Shown here piece after piece: positions 40,301 through 50,137 of a DNA stretch of 64,000 nucleotides. Location of the stretch: the NCBI RefSeq assembly GCF_021917145.1, contig NC_061078.1, positions 518,529-582,528 on the forward strand. The letters are read 5' to 3'. Position numbers and translations under genes: made by a program. Position 1 is the first letter of the stretch; each line of letters opens with the position of its first letter. The notes under the pieces were generated by a model, which did not search any database, was not told the DNA's origin, and was given only the letters and a program-made list of their open reading frames with translations. This stretch comes from Hypomesus transpacificus. Lineage: Eukaryota > Chordata > Actinopteri > Osmeriformes > Osmeridae.

Positions 40301-43300
40301 TGTATGACATGAGCAGTCAGACATCTAAAGAGGAGTTGATTCTCTTCATCACTGTTCACCAGATGGACCTGGTCACTGAGTACACTGGACAGGTACACAC
40401 ACACTCACACCAGACAGGTACACACACTCACACTGCTAGTGTAGCCAGAATCCTATTTGGGGGGGGTCTCATCTTAAAATTATATATACATACAATATCA
40501 TGTATATATATTTGTTTAACATATATATATTATATATATGTATATGACAATATTATAATATAAAATAATAATATATGCAGTATTAAAACATTACAAATAT
40601 AATTATATTAAGATAACCCTGACCCTAACATTCAATTCAATTACATTTATTTGATCAAGAGGGACAGTGTAAATTTATGAACATTAAAATGTAAATGCCC
40701 CCAATTATAGCCAAAAGGCTAGTTTCCGTTGGCAGTCCCTCTGCCAAAGTGAAAAAAGAGACAAGACATGCAACAAAAAAAAGGCATTAAGTTAAAATAT
40801 ATCACACATCAAATCTCAATACACAAAGAAGAATGGGTATAAGAACAACAAGTGGTAAAACATAATTCTACTGCTTACCCACTAATGGTCACATTTTTGG
40901 TTGATTATCAACCAATGTTTTGAGATTTATTTTAAAGCAGTTGAACAAGGTTGATTCTCTAATGTTCTGTGCGAGACAGTGCCCTTCCCGGACTGACCTG
41001 ACAGAACAAAACGACTGTCCAAATACACTTTTTTTAAAGGAAACTCAGTCTCCTCTTGCTGCCCCTCGAGTGGCACTGGTTGCTGCTGTTCTAAACTTGA
41101 CTAGGCTTCATAGTGGTGGGGGGGGCAGGTTAAAGAGCATCTGCTAAATGATTAAATGTAAATGTAAACCGTATTCTTAAATGTGATTAGGTTGTCCCAA
41201 CTTAAAAGTCTGCACTTATGGAGGACTGAACAGTGATGGTGTGATTTACATTTACATTCATTCATTTAGCAGGCGCTTTTATCCAAAGCGACTTCCAAGA
41301 GAGAGCTTTACAAAGTGCATAGGTCACTGATCATAACAACGAGGTAGCCCCAAAACATTGCCAGTAGCCAAAACATGAAGCACATATTGTGAACAACCAA
41401 AATAAGTGCCAAAGGGAAGAACCACAAGAGCATGTAGTTAAACAAGTTTAAGATTTAGTTTTTTTGTCAAGTATTTTGAGAGCCTGTTTGTAAAGAGACA
41501 TGACCGGTTTAAGGGTAGTGGAGTTGGCAGTAGACCAGGGGTCTCATTTACAAAACTGTGCGTAGGATTCTTACTAAAAGTGTACGTACGCCCAAAAGCC
41601 TAAAATGGCGTACGCACACAAAAATGCAGATTTATAAAACCGTGCGTACGCACACCTGTACGCAATGTTCCCTTTATATATCACAGATTACCCACAAGTG
41701 TGCATACGTAAATCTGCATTTTACCCCGCCCTGAACACACATGCTAATCCAGTATATTAATGATCCTGGCATGCGATTGTTTTTAACGGTGAATCATGGC
41801 GCATGACAACTTTTCAGACACTGTTAGCCTATTGGCGGAGGCCCGAAAACCACATTATTTGGTGGCCGGTGGATCACCAATAAAAAAAACAGTGCGAGTG
41901 GTTTTAACTGTGCCAGTGATACCGCGAGTCGGGATAAAAATTGGAAACAAAAGCGTTTTGGTATGAACAGTAATTATGGACTGATAACGAGGACGTAGAG
42001 TGTAGCGAATGCGCGGGAGCTTAACTTTATTTCCAGTTTTTGACATATGATGATAAATGCACAATATTCAAAAAATACATTTAGTTATACACTGTGTTCA
42101 GCAGTTATCTAAAGGTAGCATATGTGATGTTATCCTGTATTCCATGCAGTCGGGGAATCTCCCCCTCCTGCACTCCCGTAGTGGACAATCTGATGGTAAG
42201 GAAGCGCTGAATTTTGATTTCAAATTTGAGTTGGATTGTACAAGGTTTTTATGGAACAATTATCACTCAATACAAGCGCAAATAACACTGCTGGATTTAA
42301 TCTTCATGATAATGATGAAATCGAGTGAAAAAAACAAGTTTGAGAAAAAAAACAAAATATATAAATATTACGAGTAGAATCGTTCTTCCCACATTTACTT
42401 TATGCAGTCTGTCTGACTACAGTATGGTCATCTGCGTCGCCAATTCCAACTGTTTCGAAAATGTGCGTAGGCCTACGGGAGGGTCAGAGTTTGCGTGGAG
42501 GACCGCACATTCTACCGTCAAGTTAGTTTTTTATAAATCACAACCTTTGCGTGGAAAGTGGCGTACGCACATTTTCATCCCTGTTTTGTGTGTACGTAAG
42601 CTTTATAAATGAGACCCCTGGTGGGTAAGCAGTAGTTAATGTGAGATAACATAACTCTAACCTAACCCTAACCTAACTAAATCGAACCACACACACAATC
42701 TCACAGGCTGATGTTTCCTCCAGACTGCAGCTCAGATCTTGTCCTCTCCGGTTCTAAGCCACGCCCTCCTGTTTGTCAACAAGAGCTCCGACGACTTCTC
42801 CCATCTCCAGGCGGCCTTCAGTGCCGCTGCTGCCCCCTTCAGGGGGAAGGTAGGTACTGCACTCACACACCTAAACCCCCAAACTAACCCTAATAACTGG
42901 AACTAACCCTAATCTAGCCCTGTTCATTTTCACTTCTGTACCACCTCCCAAACTACAGAAGCACGAACCCTAACACTATATTTGTCTGAACCATATGTGT
43001 GTGTGTAGCTGCTGTTCGTGCTGGTGGATGTGGACGAGCCCAGGAACGGCAGGATGTTGGAGTACTTCCGTGTTCGAGACGTGGAGGCTCCCCTGCTGCG
43101 ATTGGTCAACCTGACAGACCATGTGACCTACCAGCTCCCCTCTGACACGCTGGACACGCCCACCATCACACACTTCTGCCAGTCATACCTGGAGGGCAAG
43201 GCCAAGGTACACACAGACACACACACACACACACACATACACACTTCTACATTCACAAGCAAGTAACATGTGTGTATGTGGTGTGTGTGTACGTGTGTGT

Positions 43301-44234
43301 CTGCATGTGGTGTGTGTGTTTATGGTGTGTGTAGCCCCGCCTGCAGAGCGAGCCAGCTCCAGCTGACTGGGACCAGCGTCTGGTGAAGGAGCTGGTGGGC
43401 TCTAACCTGGAGAGAGTCGCCTTCAACCCAGACAAGACTGTCTTCATCCTGTTCTGTGGGGACACACACTCTTACACACATACACAAACACACTTACACC
43501 CACACACCCACATACTCTTACTCACACAAACACTCACACTCTTACATACACACACACACTCTCACATACACATATGCACACACACTGTTACCATACACAC
43601 TGACATACACACATACATACACATACATACTCATCATGCTCTCTGTTGCAGATCTGCCCTACAGCCAGAGGAGTCGCTCTCTTTTCCTGTTGTGGGAGGA
43701 GCTTGGTACGGCCTTCCTGTCCAGAGACGATGTGGTCATCGCCCGCATCGACACGTCATCCAATGACATTAATCTGTCTCTGCAGGAGCCAAGCCCCGCC
43801 CTGATCCTCTTCCCCGCCCTTCACGCAGAGAGGGTCGGTACACCGTCTGTGTGTGTGAGAGAGAGGATGGGTGTGTATGTAAGTGTGTGTGTGTGTGAGA
43901 GGTAACAGTATGTGTATTTTTCCAGGTGGTGATCTACAGAGGAAAGAGGACTCTGGAGGAGCTGAGGGGCTTTCTGGAGAGAGAGATGGAGAAGGCCAGC
44001 AGAGACAGAATCGAGGTTGGAACTCTGAACCAGCAGCTTTCATGGACACAGACCACATTACGTGTATTAGATGTATTTGACTCTAACGCACAATGTGCGT
44101 GTGCGTGTACGTGTGTGTGTGTGCGTGTCTGTGTACATGTGTGTTTCTATGTGTGTGTTTGTGTCCAGGAAGAACAGGAGAGGAAGGAGTACATTGAAGC
44201 ACAGAAGGCAGCAGAGATCAAGGAAGAACTTTAG
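37390..44234 (+). CDS. pdilt: Protein disulfide isomerase-like, testis expressed (catalytically dead PDI)
   Basis: PDILT is an ER chaperone-like PDI relative, needed for sperm fertility in mammals. Eleven coding exons join in phase: 37390-37594, 38575-38775, 38919-39052, 39878-40018, 40285-40392, 42724-42849, 43009-43206, 43335-43455, 43652-43833, 43926-44015 and 44169-44234. The product is 523 residues. A signal peptide (MKLLLLFLLAGKT) opens it. The block VDVDEPRNGRMLEYFRV is nearly the human PDILT sequence, and the end is KEEL, as in human PDILT. Both active sites have lost their cysteines: FAPLSGEG in place of APWCGHC, and YLPYSQRS in the second. Exon number, phases and several exon lengths (134, 126, 121 and 182 bp) equal those of pdia2, showing tandem duplication. 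Confidence 0.88.
37665..38572. repeat. TATGGTGTGTG array filling pdilt intron 1
   Basis: About 900 bp of tatggtgtgtgtg units (10-14 bp) run to the acceptor of exon 2. The 200-360 codon frames on both strands are artefacts. Confidence 0.9.
39112..39780. repeat. gatagtgtgtgtgtggtgt array, pdilt intron 3
   Basis: Units of about 29-31 bp ending atggtgtggt repeat about 21 times. Confidence 0.9.
39804..39901 (+). repeat. 49-bp duplication of the pdilt exon 4 acceptor and exon start
   Basis: 39804-39852 and 39853-39901 differ at a single base. Each holds gtgtgcag|GATCTCCAGCAGGG. Using the first acceptor adds 49 bases and shifts the frame, so only the second (39878) fits the protein. Confidence 0.88.
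41244..41450 (-). mobile_element. SINE fragment, pdilt intron 5
   Basis: It starts with the reverse of the SINE tail (cattcatttagcaggcgctt) and matches the copies at 20152 and 35233. Confidence 0.75.
41538..42618. mobile_element. DNA element with GGGGTCTCATTTA ends, pdilt intron 5
   Basis: The left end GGGGTCTCATTTACAAA and right end TTTATAAATGAGACCCC are inverted repeats. Both ends are followed inward by acgtacgcac-like words. A clear target duplication was not found. The ends resemble those of the Harbinger-like element at 9990. Short open frames inside are not recognised. Confidence 0.55.
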
Positions 44235-46166
44235 TATGGATCTTTAGCAGGGTGTAGTAGATATTAAACCCTGTTTCCAAGCGTCCATCTCATTGTCTCA
44301 TTGTGTCCTTTGAGAGACATCACACCTTGTTAGATAAAAAATAAATAATAATCTCAAGTCTGGTGGTCATTACTGTTATTGGGGTGTGCTTGCCTTCGGC
44401 GAGCACAAACCATTGTTATCTCACATATGTATTTATTATTATTATTGTTTATTTTCGTGCCCCTAAGGTTCAGTCAATATTTGAACTACATAGACAACGT
44501 TGGTGTCAAAATGTTCGTCTTGGTCACGATTGCGTTGCTTCTATTCGGATTTACGTTCCGTTGCACAGTTTAGGAGGTTACAACGTTTTTGTGGCAAAAA
44601 AGTGCATTCTGTCAACGAAGGGTACTCACTAGCCTACGTCACTACGTCAGCACACGTTAGCAACGACGCATGGATACAAGGTGATAGAGACGTTCTAGCA
44701 CGCAAGTTGAAGCTTGGATTATGAGTGAAAAATACCACCCCCAAAAAATTCTCAACCATTGGACTTTGTTGAGAAAGCATTTTCGAGTGGAACTGCAATC
44801 TCGGATTTTTGATTAAGGTCGTGAAAGTCTTAATTTGAGCGAGTGCGGGTTGCCCGTGAGACCGCCTAGTCTTTTAAGCGGCAGCCATGCTAGTAGTATT
44901 TTCGTAATTTTATAGTTCCATTTTACACGAAAAACCAGAAAGAGGGAAATGTTATGACGATATGACTATTGTGAAGACAGCCAGGTGGTGACATTTTAAT
45001 GTAGGTTGCTGTAAAAACTTTGATTTGTTTGCTACGTGAGAGCCCCGTCAGCCTCCATGGACGATTGCGGCAGCTGTTGTCGATCTGCGTCTGATGAGTA
45101 TTTTCTTAATTTCGTACCAGGGTCAATTCTACATCTAAATGGAGAGCAGTGTTTGAAAGTTGTGGCGATTGTGAAGACAGCCAGCGGGTCAGCATATTTC
45201 TGTGATTTGTGTAAAACTTGGAATTTGAGGGAGACCGCATCTTGTTTTGACGTTAGCCTCTGAGTCACAGACTCGGCTCGCCCACGGGCAATCAGTAGAA
45301 GTAGACCAAGCAGTGGTTCTCAATCCTGGTCATCGGGACCCCCTGCCCTGCACGTTTTAGATGTTTCCCTCCTCAAACACACCTGATTCAAATTAATGGG
45401 TCGTTATCAGGCCCATTTATTTGAATCAGGTGTGTTGGAGCAGGGAAATATCTAAAACATGCTCTCAAAAGAAACATTCTCATTTCTGGCGCTTTCAAAC
45501 AATCAATGAAGTGTGGCTAGCAACAGCAGCTAGCTTGCCTCTAGCAAACTGCTTTTGAATTAGCCACGTCCCCCTAAATTAATATAAAACTTTTTTACGT
45601 TTTGGGGGGCTTATTTTCAGTTAGCAGACGGTACTGTTTGAATCGCAATTCAATCTGAAATACTGCCAGTGACAACGTTGTTACAGTAGCTTGTTTCAAA
45701 GGGTGTTCGCTTGTTTCAAAGGGTGTTCTTAATGAACGATGCAATATGAGTAGGCTAAATGCTTGAAAATATCACTAGAAGGGAAAACGGACCCACATGT
45801 AACCGACGCAAGCAAGCACACCCTACAATTTCCCCAGAAATTGTACCCTCTCTAGTTCATGTGTAGTTTGACAAGAGCAGACCAGTCTAGACCAGAACAT
45901 ACCAGACCAGTCTAGTCCAGACCAGACCAGACCATCCTAGTTTAGACCAGATCAGTGGACACTAGATTAGAACCAGGATGAAGCACTGAGGGTTCTAGAA
46001 TGTCTGCAAATCAGAACTGTCATGATTTTGTGTTCTACATTTTGACCCAGATGCCTGTCCCCTTAAATCCAAATTAACTTGATACCAGGGGTATATACAC
46101 ACACACACACGCCCTGTCCTACACACATGGATTTATTTAAAGATCAGTTTAATCACAAATGTTCTT
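44235..46166. other. Repeat-rich spacer after pdilt
   Basis: Sequence reading ggggtgtgcttgcctt at 44381 has an inverted partner gcaagcaagcacaccct near 45808-45825. This may mark a decayed DNA transposon of about 1.4 kb. Inside, gattgtgaagacagccag-type segments recur at 44969 and 45167. A hAT-type MITE sits at 45319-45462. No host gene is visible. Confidence 0.35.
45319..45462. mobile_element. hAT-type MITE, right end lost
   Basis: It begins cagtggttctcaatcctggt and folds on itself through acacctgattcaaat and atttgaatcaggtgt, as in the element at 16828. The last arm stops at acatgct without the expected terminal bases. Confidence 0.6.
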
Positions 46167-46170
46167 TTAA

Positions 46171-47477
46171 AGGGGTAATTGATTGCAAAATTGGTCATTG
46201 ATCTGATTTTACCTTGTCATAGTTGAATAAAGACAGTTCAGTGGGTAAAATGAACATACAGTGAACCTCAAAGTTCATTGACACCTCTTTCCTATCTAAA
46301 TCTCACAACTTGAAACTGCAACTGTAAAACGATCGGTTTCGAAAAAGCTGAATTTGTGACATCACAAATGTAGCATCACCTTTGTCACGCCCCAACATTT
46401 ACATACAAACCAGCCTTCTGGAGTTCTGGCCCAGGATCTCAGACACTAGGTTAGCTCCGCGCTGCTCTGTGTACTTCCACAGGAAATACAAAGGAGAAAG
46501 TTTGGAAGTTTTTAAAGGATATTGAAAATGGACCATCGTAAATGCAGTGTTTCAGGCTGGACAGGGAATGCTGACACTTTTCATAGTCTTCCTAAGGAAC
46601 CAAACACTCGACGGGCTGTGATGTTTGTCTATGAGAAGATCCCTGTGCAGTTTGAAACTCTATTACACATTTGCTCAAACCATTTCACCGAGGACAGTTT
46701 TGAAAACCTGGGACAATGTAAAGCAGGATTTGCTATGAAGCTGTTGCTGAAAAGAGGTGCTGTTCCGACCTTGTGTTCATCACAACTGCAAGCTGTGATA
46801 TGATGTTGTCGCAACAGTTATTATCAATGCTAACGTTTCCTGCCTGTATCTAGCATCGGTAGAATGTGTGATGATTTAGTTTATTGGCAATGGGGCTAAC
46901 GTACGTTGTTTCATGTTCCTGACTGTGCTTACTTCAAATAAATAACCTGTGTTGTCATGTAAATCTACAATTCAAGATGCATGTTTGTCCAGATCAATTT
47001 TTCAGCAAGATAGCTAAAGCTAACTGAAGCTGAGTTGAATCACGATAGTTTGTTTGCTAAGCTGTAGTGCTAACGTACCCACTTAAGGCAATCCTGTTTG
47101 CTTCGACAACAGAAGTGGAAACAACTAACATAATAATTTCAAATGATATCTAGTCAATCTGTTGAAAACAGTGTTGTGTTGACACAATAGATGTATTTGT
47201 ACGTTTTTGTTTCAAGTCTCCACTTTCGGTGTTTCAGTGAGTGTTGTTGGCTGTGTTGCGTCTTTGCTCTGCAGCTTCACTTGTTGTAAACCAACCAATC
47301 AGCGCGCAGCTTATCTATATATTAATGAGCATACCATAAAAGGAGAAAACCTAGCGTTTTTCCCGGGACAATTTCACAGGAAGCATCAGGGGAAATAGAA
47401 CAGCACCCGGTCCATACCCTATTCCGAGACCTTAAGGAACAGTGTGAAATACCCCAAAAACCCAGTCAATGACCCCT
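46171..47477 (+). mobile_element. Kolobok-like element with a THAP open frame
   Basis: TTAA flanks both sides (46167-46170 and 47478-47481). The ends AGGGGTAATTGATTG and AGGGGTCATTGACTG (reverse complement) match at 13 of 15 bases. A THAP-domain frame lies inside at 46528. TTAA target sites plus a THAP domain are typical of the Kolobok superfamily. No transposase core is seen, so this is a deletion derivative. Confidence 0.7.
46528..46803 (+). CDS. THAP-domain protein remnant of the Kolobok-like element
   Basis: The 91-codon frame looks like a single THAP domain, a zinc-dependent DNA-binding fold. It starts MDHRKCSVSGW, has the FHSLPKEP segment, the CSNHF Cys/His pair, and ends with the AVPTL box that closes THAP domains. 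The second Cys of the expected C-x4-C pair is Trp (CSVSGW), so one zinc ligand is missing. With no protein after the domain and a lost ligand, it is probably a decayed piece of a transposon protein rather than a host gene. Confidence 0.6.
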   Translation: MDHRKCSVSGWTGNADTFHSLPKEPNTRRAVMFVYEKIPVQFETLLHICSNHFTEDSFENLGQCKAGFAMKLLLKRGAVPTLCSSQLQAVI

Positions 47478-47969
47478 TTAAACACTTATTAATTTCAAAA
47501 CTACTGTTCCACACTTATCTACAAATACCTCAATTATAAAGTGTTGTTTTATTGGTTTGGGTTATATTATAGTTATGTTAGGGTTATATTATAGTTATGT
47601 TAGGGTTATGTAACGTTTAGCCGTATCTGCACTGGAATTGCAATACAAAAATGTGCATCTACTCACAGAGTATGAAAAGAATGTAAATAAGCATGACATT
47701 TATATTTGGAAAACTGGCTCACATAACCAGTTCACTGGAAATACGATTTGTCAAATTTCCTCGTAAAGTGTTAAAAAAGAGACGTTTGGTGAAAGTTAGG
47801 TTTGACCTCAGAAATCCCAATATGGAAATTCTGCTTGGTTTTTCTTTTTTATATTTTATAACGTGTGTATGTATGTTACAGTTATGTTAGAATTGATTGC
47901 AGTACAATTTGATAGTAAGAAATATACCGCCCCCCCCGTCCCCCCCATATAATTGAGTTCCATTATATA

Positions 47970-49630
47970 CAGTGCCCTCCAAAAGTATTGGAACAGTGAG
48001 GCCAATTCCTTTATTTTTGCTGTAGACTGAAAACATTTGGGCTTGACATCAAACGATGAATGTGAAACCAGAGATCAACGTTTCAGCTTTTATTTCCAGG
48101 TATTTACATCAGGATCTGATGCACAAATTAGAAAATATCACCTTTTTGTTCGAACCCACCCATTTGTCACGTGAGCAAAAGTATTGGAACATGTGACTGA
48201 CAGGTGTGTTTTGTTGCCCAGGTGTGTCCTATTACATACATTATTCAATCAATAAATACCACTGAATGTCTACACTCAGGTTCAGATTGGGTAAGATAGG
48301 TTTTGTCTATGCAGACTGTATTCAGAGGTGAAAACAACATGAAAACCAGAGCGCTGTCTTTGGGTGAAAAACAAGCAATTGTGAGTCTTAGAGAAGATGG
48401 AAAATCAATCAGAGCCATTGCAGAAACATTGGCCATAGCCAGTACAACCATTTGGAATGTCCTGAAGAAGAAGAAAACTACTGGTGTACTAAGTAACAGA
48501 CGTCGAACAGGTAGACCAAGGAAAACATCAGCAGTTGATGACAGAAACATTGTGAGAGCTGTAAAGAAAGACCCTAAAACAACTGTTAGTGAGATCAGCA
48601 ACAACCTCCAGATGGCAGGAGTGAAGGTATCACTATCTACTGTTCGCAGAAGACTTCATGAACAAAAGTACAAGGGCTACACCAGAAGATGCAAACCACT
48701 CATTAGCAAGAAGAATAGGAAGGCCAGGCTGGAATTTGCCAAAAAGTACAGAGATGAACCTCAAAAATTCTGGGACAAAGTTTTATGGACTGATGAGACA
48801 AAGATTAACTTTTACCAAAGTGATGGAAAGGCTAAAGTTTGGAGAAAGAAAGGAACTGCTCATGATCCCAAACACACAAGCTCATCTGTGAAACACGGTG
48901 GAGGTAATGTCATGGCTTGGGCTTGCATGGCTTCTTCTGGGACGGGCTCATTAATCTTCATTGAGGATGTAACACATGATGGCAGCAGCAAAATGAACTC
49001 GGAAGTCTACAGAAACATTTTGTCTGCCAATTTAAGGAAAGATGCAACCAAACTGATTGGCAGAGCCTTCATCATGCAGCAAGATAACGACCCAAAACAC
49101 ACTGCCAAAACAACAAAGGAGTTCATCAGGGGCAAGAAATGAAAGGTATTAGACTGGCCAAGTCAATCTCCAGACTTAAACCCTATAGAGCATGCATTTT
49201 ACCTGCTTAAGAGGAGACTGAAGGGAGGAACCCCACAAAACAAACAACAACTGAAAGAGGCTGCAGTGAAAGCCTGGGAAAGCATCAAAAAGGAAGAATG
49301 CAAAAGTTTGGTGACGTCAATGGGTCACAGACTTGCTGCAGTTATTGAAAGCAAAGGATTTGCAACTAAATATTAAGTCTTATTCACTTAAATATGTTTT
49401 AAGTATATCTGTTCCAATACTTTTGATCACATGACAAATGGGTGGATTCAAACAAAATGTGATATTTTCTTAGTTGTGCATCAGATCCTGATGTAAATAC
49501 CTGGAAATAAAAGCTGAAACGTTGATCTCTGGTCTCACGTTCATTATTTGATGTCAAGCCCAAATGTTTTCAGTCTACAGCAAAAATAAAGGAATTCGCC
49601 TCACTGTTCCAATACTTTTGGAGGGCACTG
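47970..49630 (+). mobile_element. Tc1-like transposon, nearly full length
   Basis: Both ends read CAGTGCCCTCCAAAAGTATT and its complement, flanked by TA (47968-47969 and 49631-49632). The inverted repeats are long (over 150 bp, including the gggcttgacatcaaa segment) and little diverged, indicating a fairly recent insertion. The 1661-bp length is normal. Confidence 0.93.
48339..49376 (+). pseudogene. Tc1 transposase with one nonsense codon
   Basis: The frame runs 345 residues apart from one TGA at 49140-49142. Paired helix-turn-helix and a GRPRK-type motif (RRTGRPRKTS) come first. The catalytic domain has WTDETKINFY and QQDNDPKHT for the first two Asp. The third acidic residue, in SPDLNPIEHAF, follows the stop. 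The TGA replaces a codon that is usually Trp in this family (KK-W-KVLDWP). No other disabling change was seen. Confidence 0.88.
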
Positions 49631-50020
49631 TAGCTATTTCGCTTGCAACAGCTCTGTACCTCTGTTGGTCGACTGTACTACAGCATACATGCCCAGTAAA
49701 CCCTTGCTCCCCTCATTAAAGAGGAGATACTATACTAAATAAAGTTTGTTATACAAATTATATAAAACTCTGTAGATTGGGTGTATGGCTAGGGTTATGG
49801 TGGTCATTTACATTTGGTTTCAATAAACCCTAATTTACAGAAAACGCAGTAGTTTTGATAGGCAGTAGGTGCGATCTCTAAAACATACCATGTCATAAAA
49901 TAAGTGATGATGGTCTCTTCCTGCTCCCGCAGTCCCTGCACGGGGCAGGTTTCTGATTATCACTAAGCCCTGGTGACTGGTGGACACACTCATATAGCAT
50001 ACACCCGCGCATATCCATAC

Positions 50021-50120
50021 NNNNNNNNNNNNNNNNNNNNNNNNNNNNNNNNNNNNNNNNNNNNNNNNNNNNNNNNNNNNNNNNNNNNNNNNNNNNNNNN
50101 NNNNNNNNNNNNNNNNNNNN
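50021..50120. other. Assembly gap (100 N)
   Basis: Exactly 100 N, a conventional placeholder for a gap of unknown size. Sequence on the left is spacer and transposon, and on the right is the middle of caskin1. The true distance and the missing exons cannot be judged. Confidence 0.99.
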
Positions 50121-50137
50121 TGGTGTGTGTGTGTCAG

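Noticed and set aside
45036-45263. Possible Cys-rich domain (MDDCGSCCRSASDEYF...)
   Set aside because: It lies inside a possible transposon with an internally repeated segment, is short, and has no family match that I can defend.
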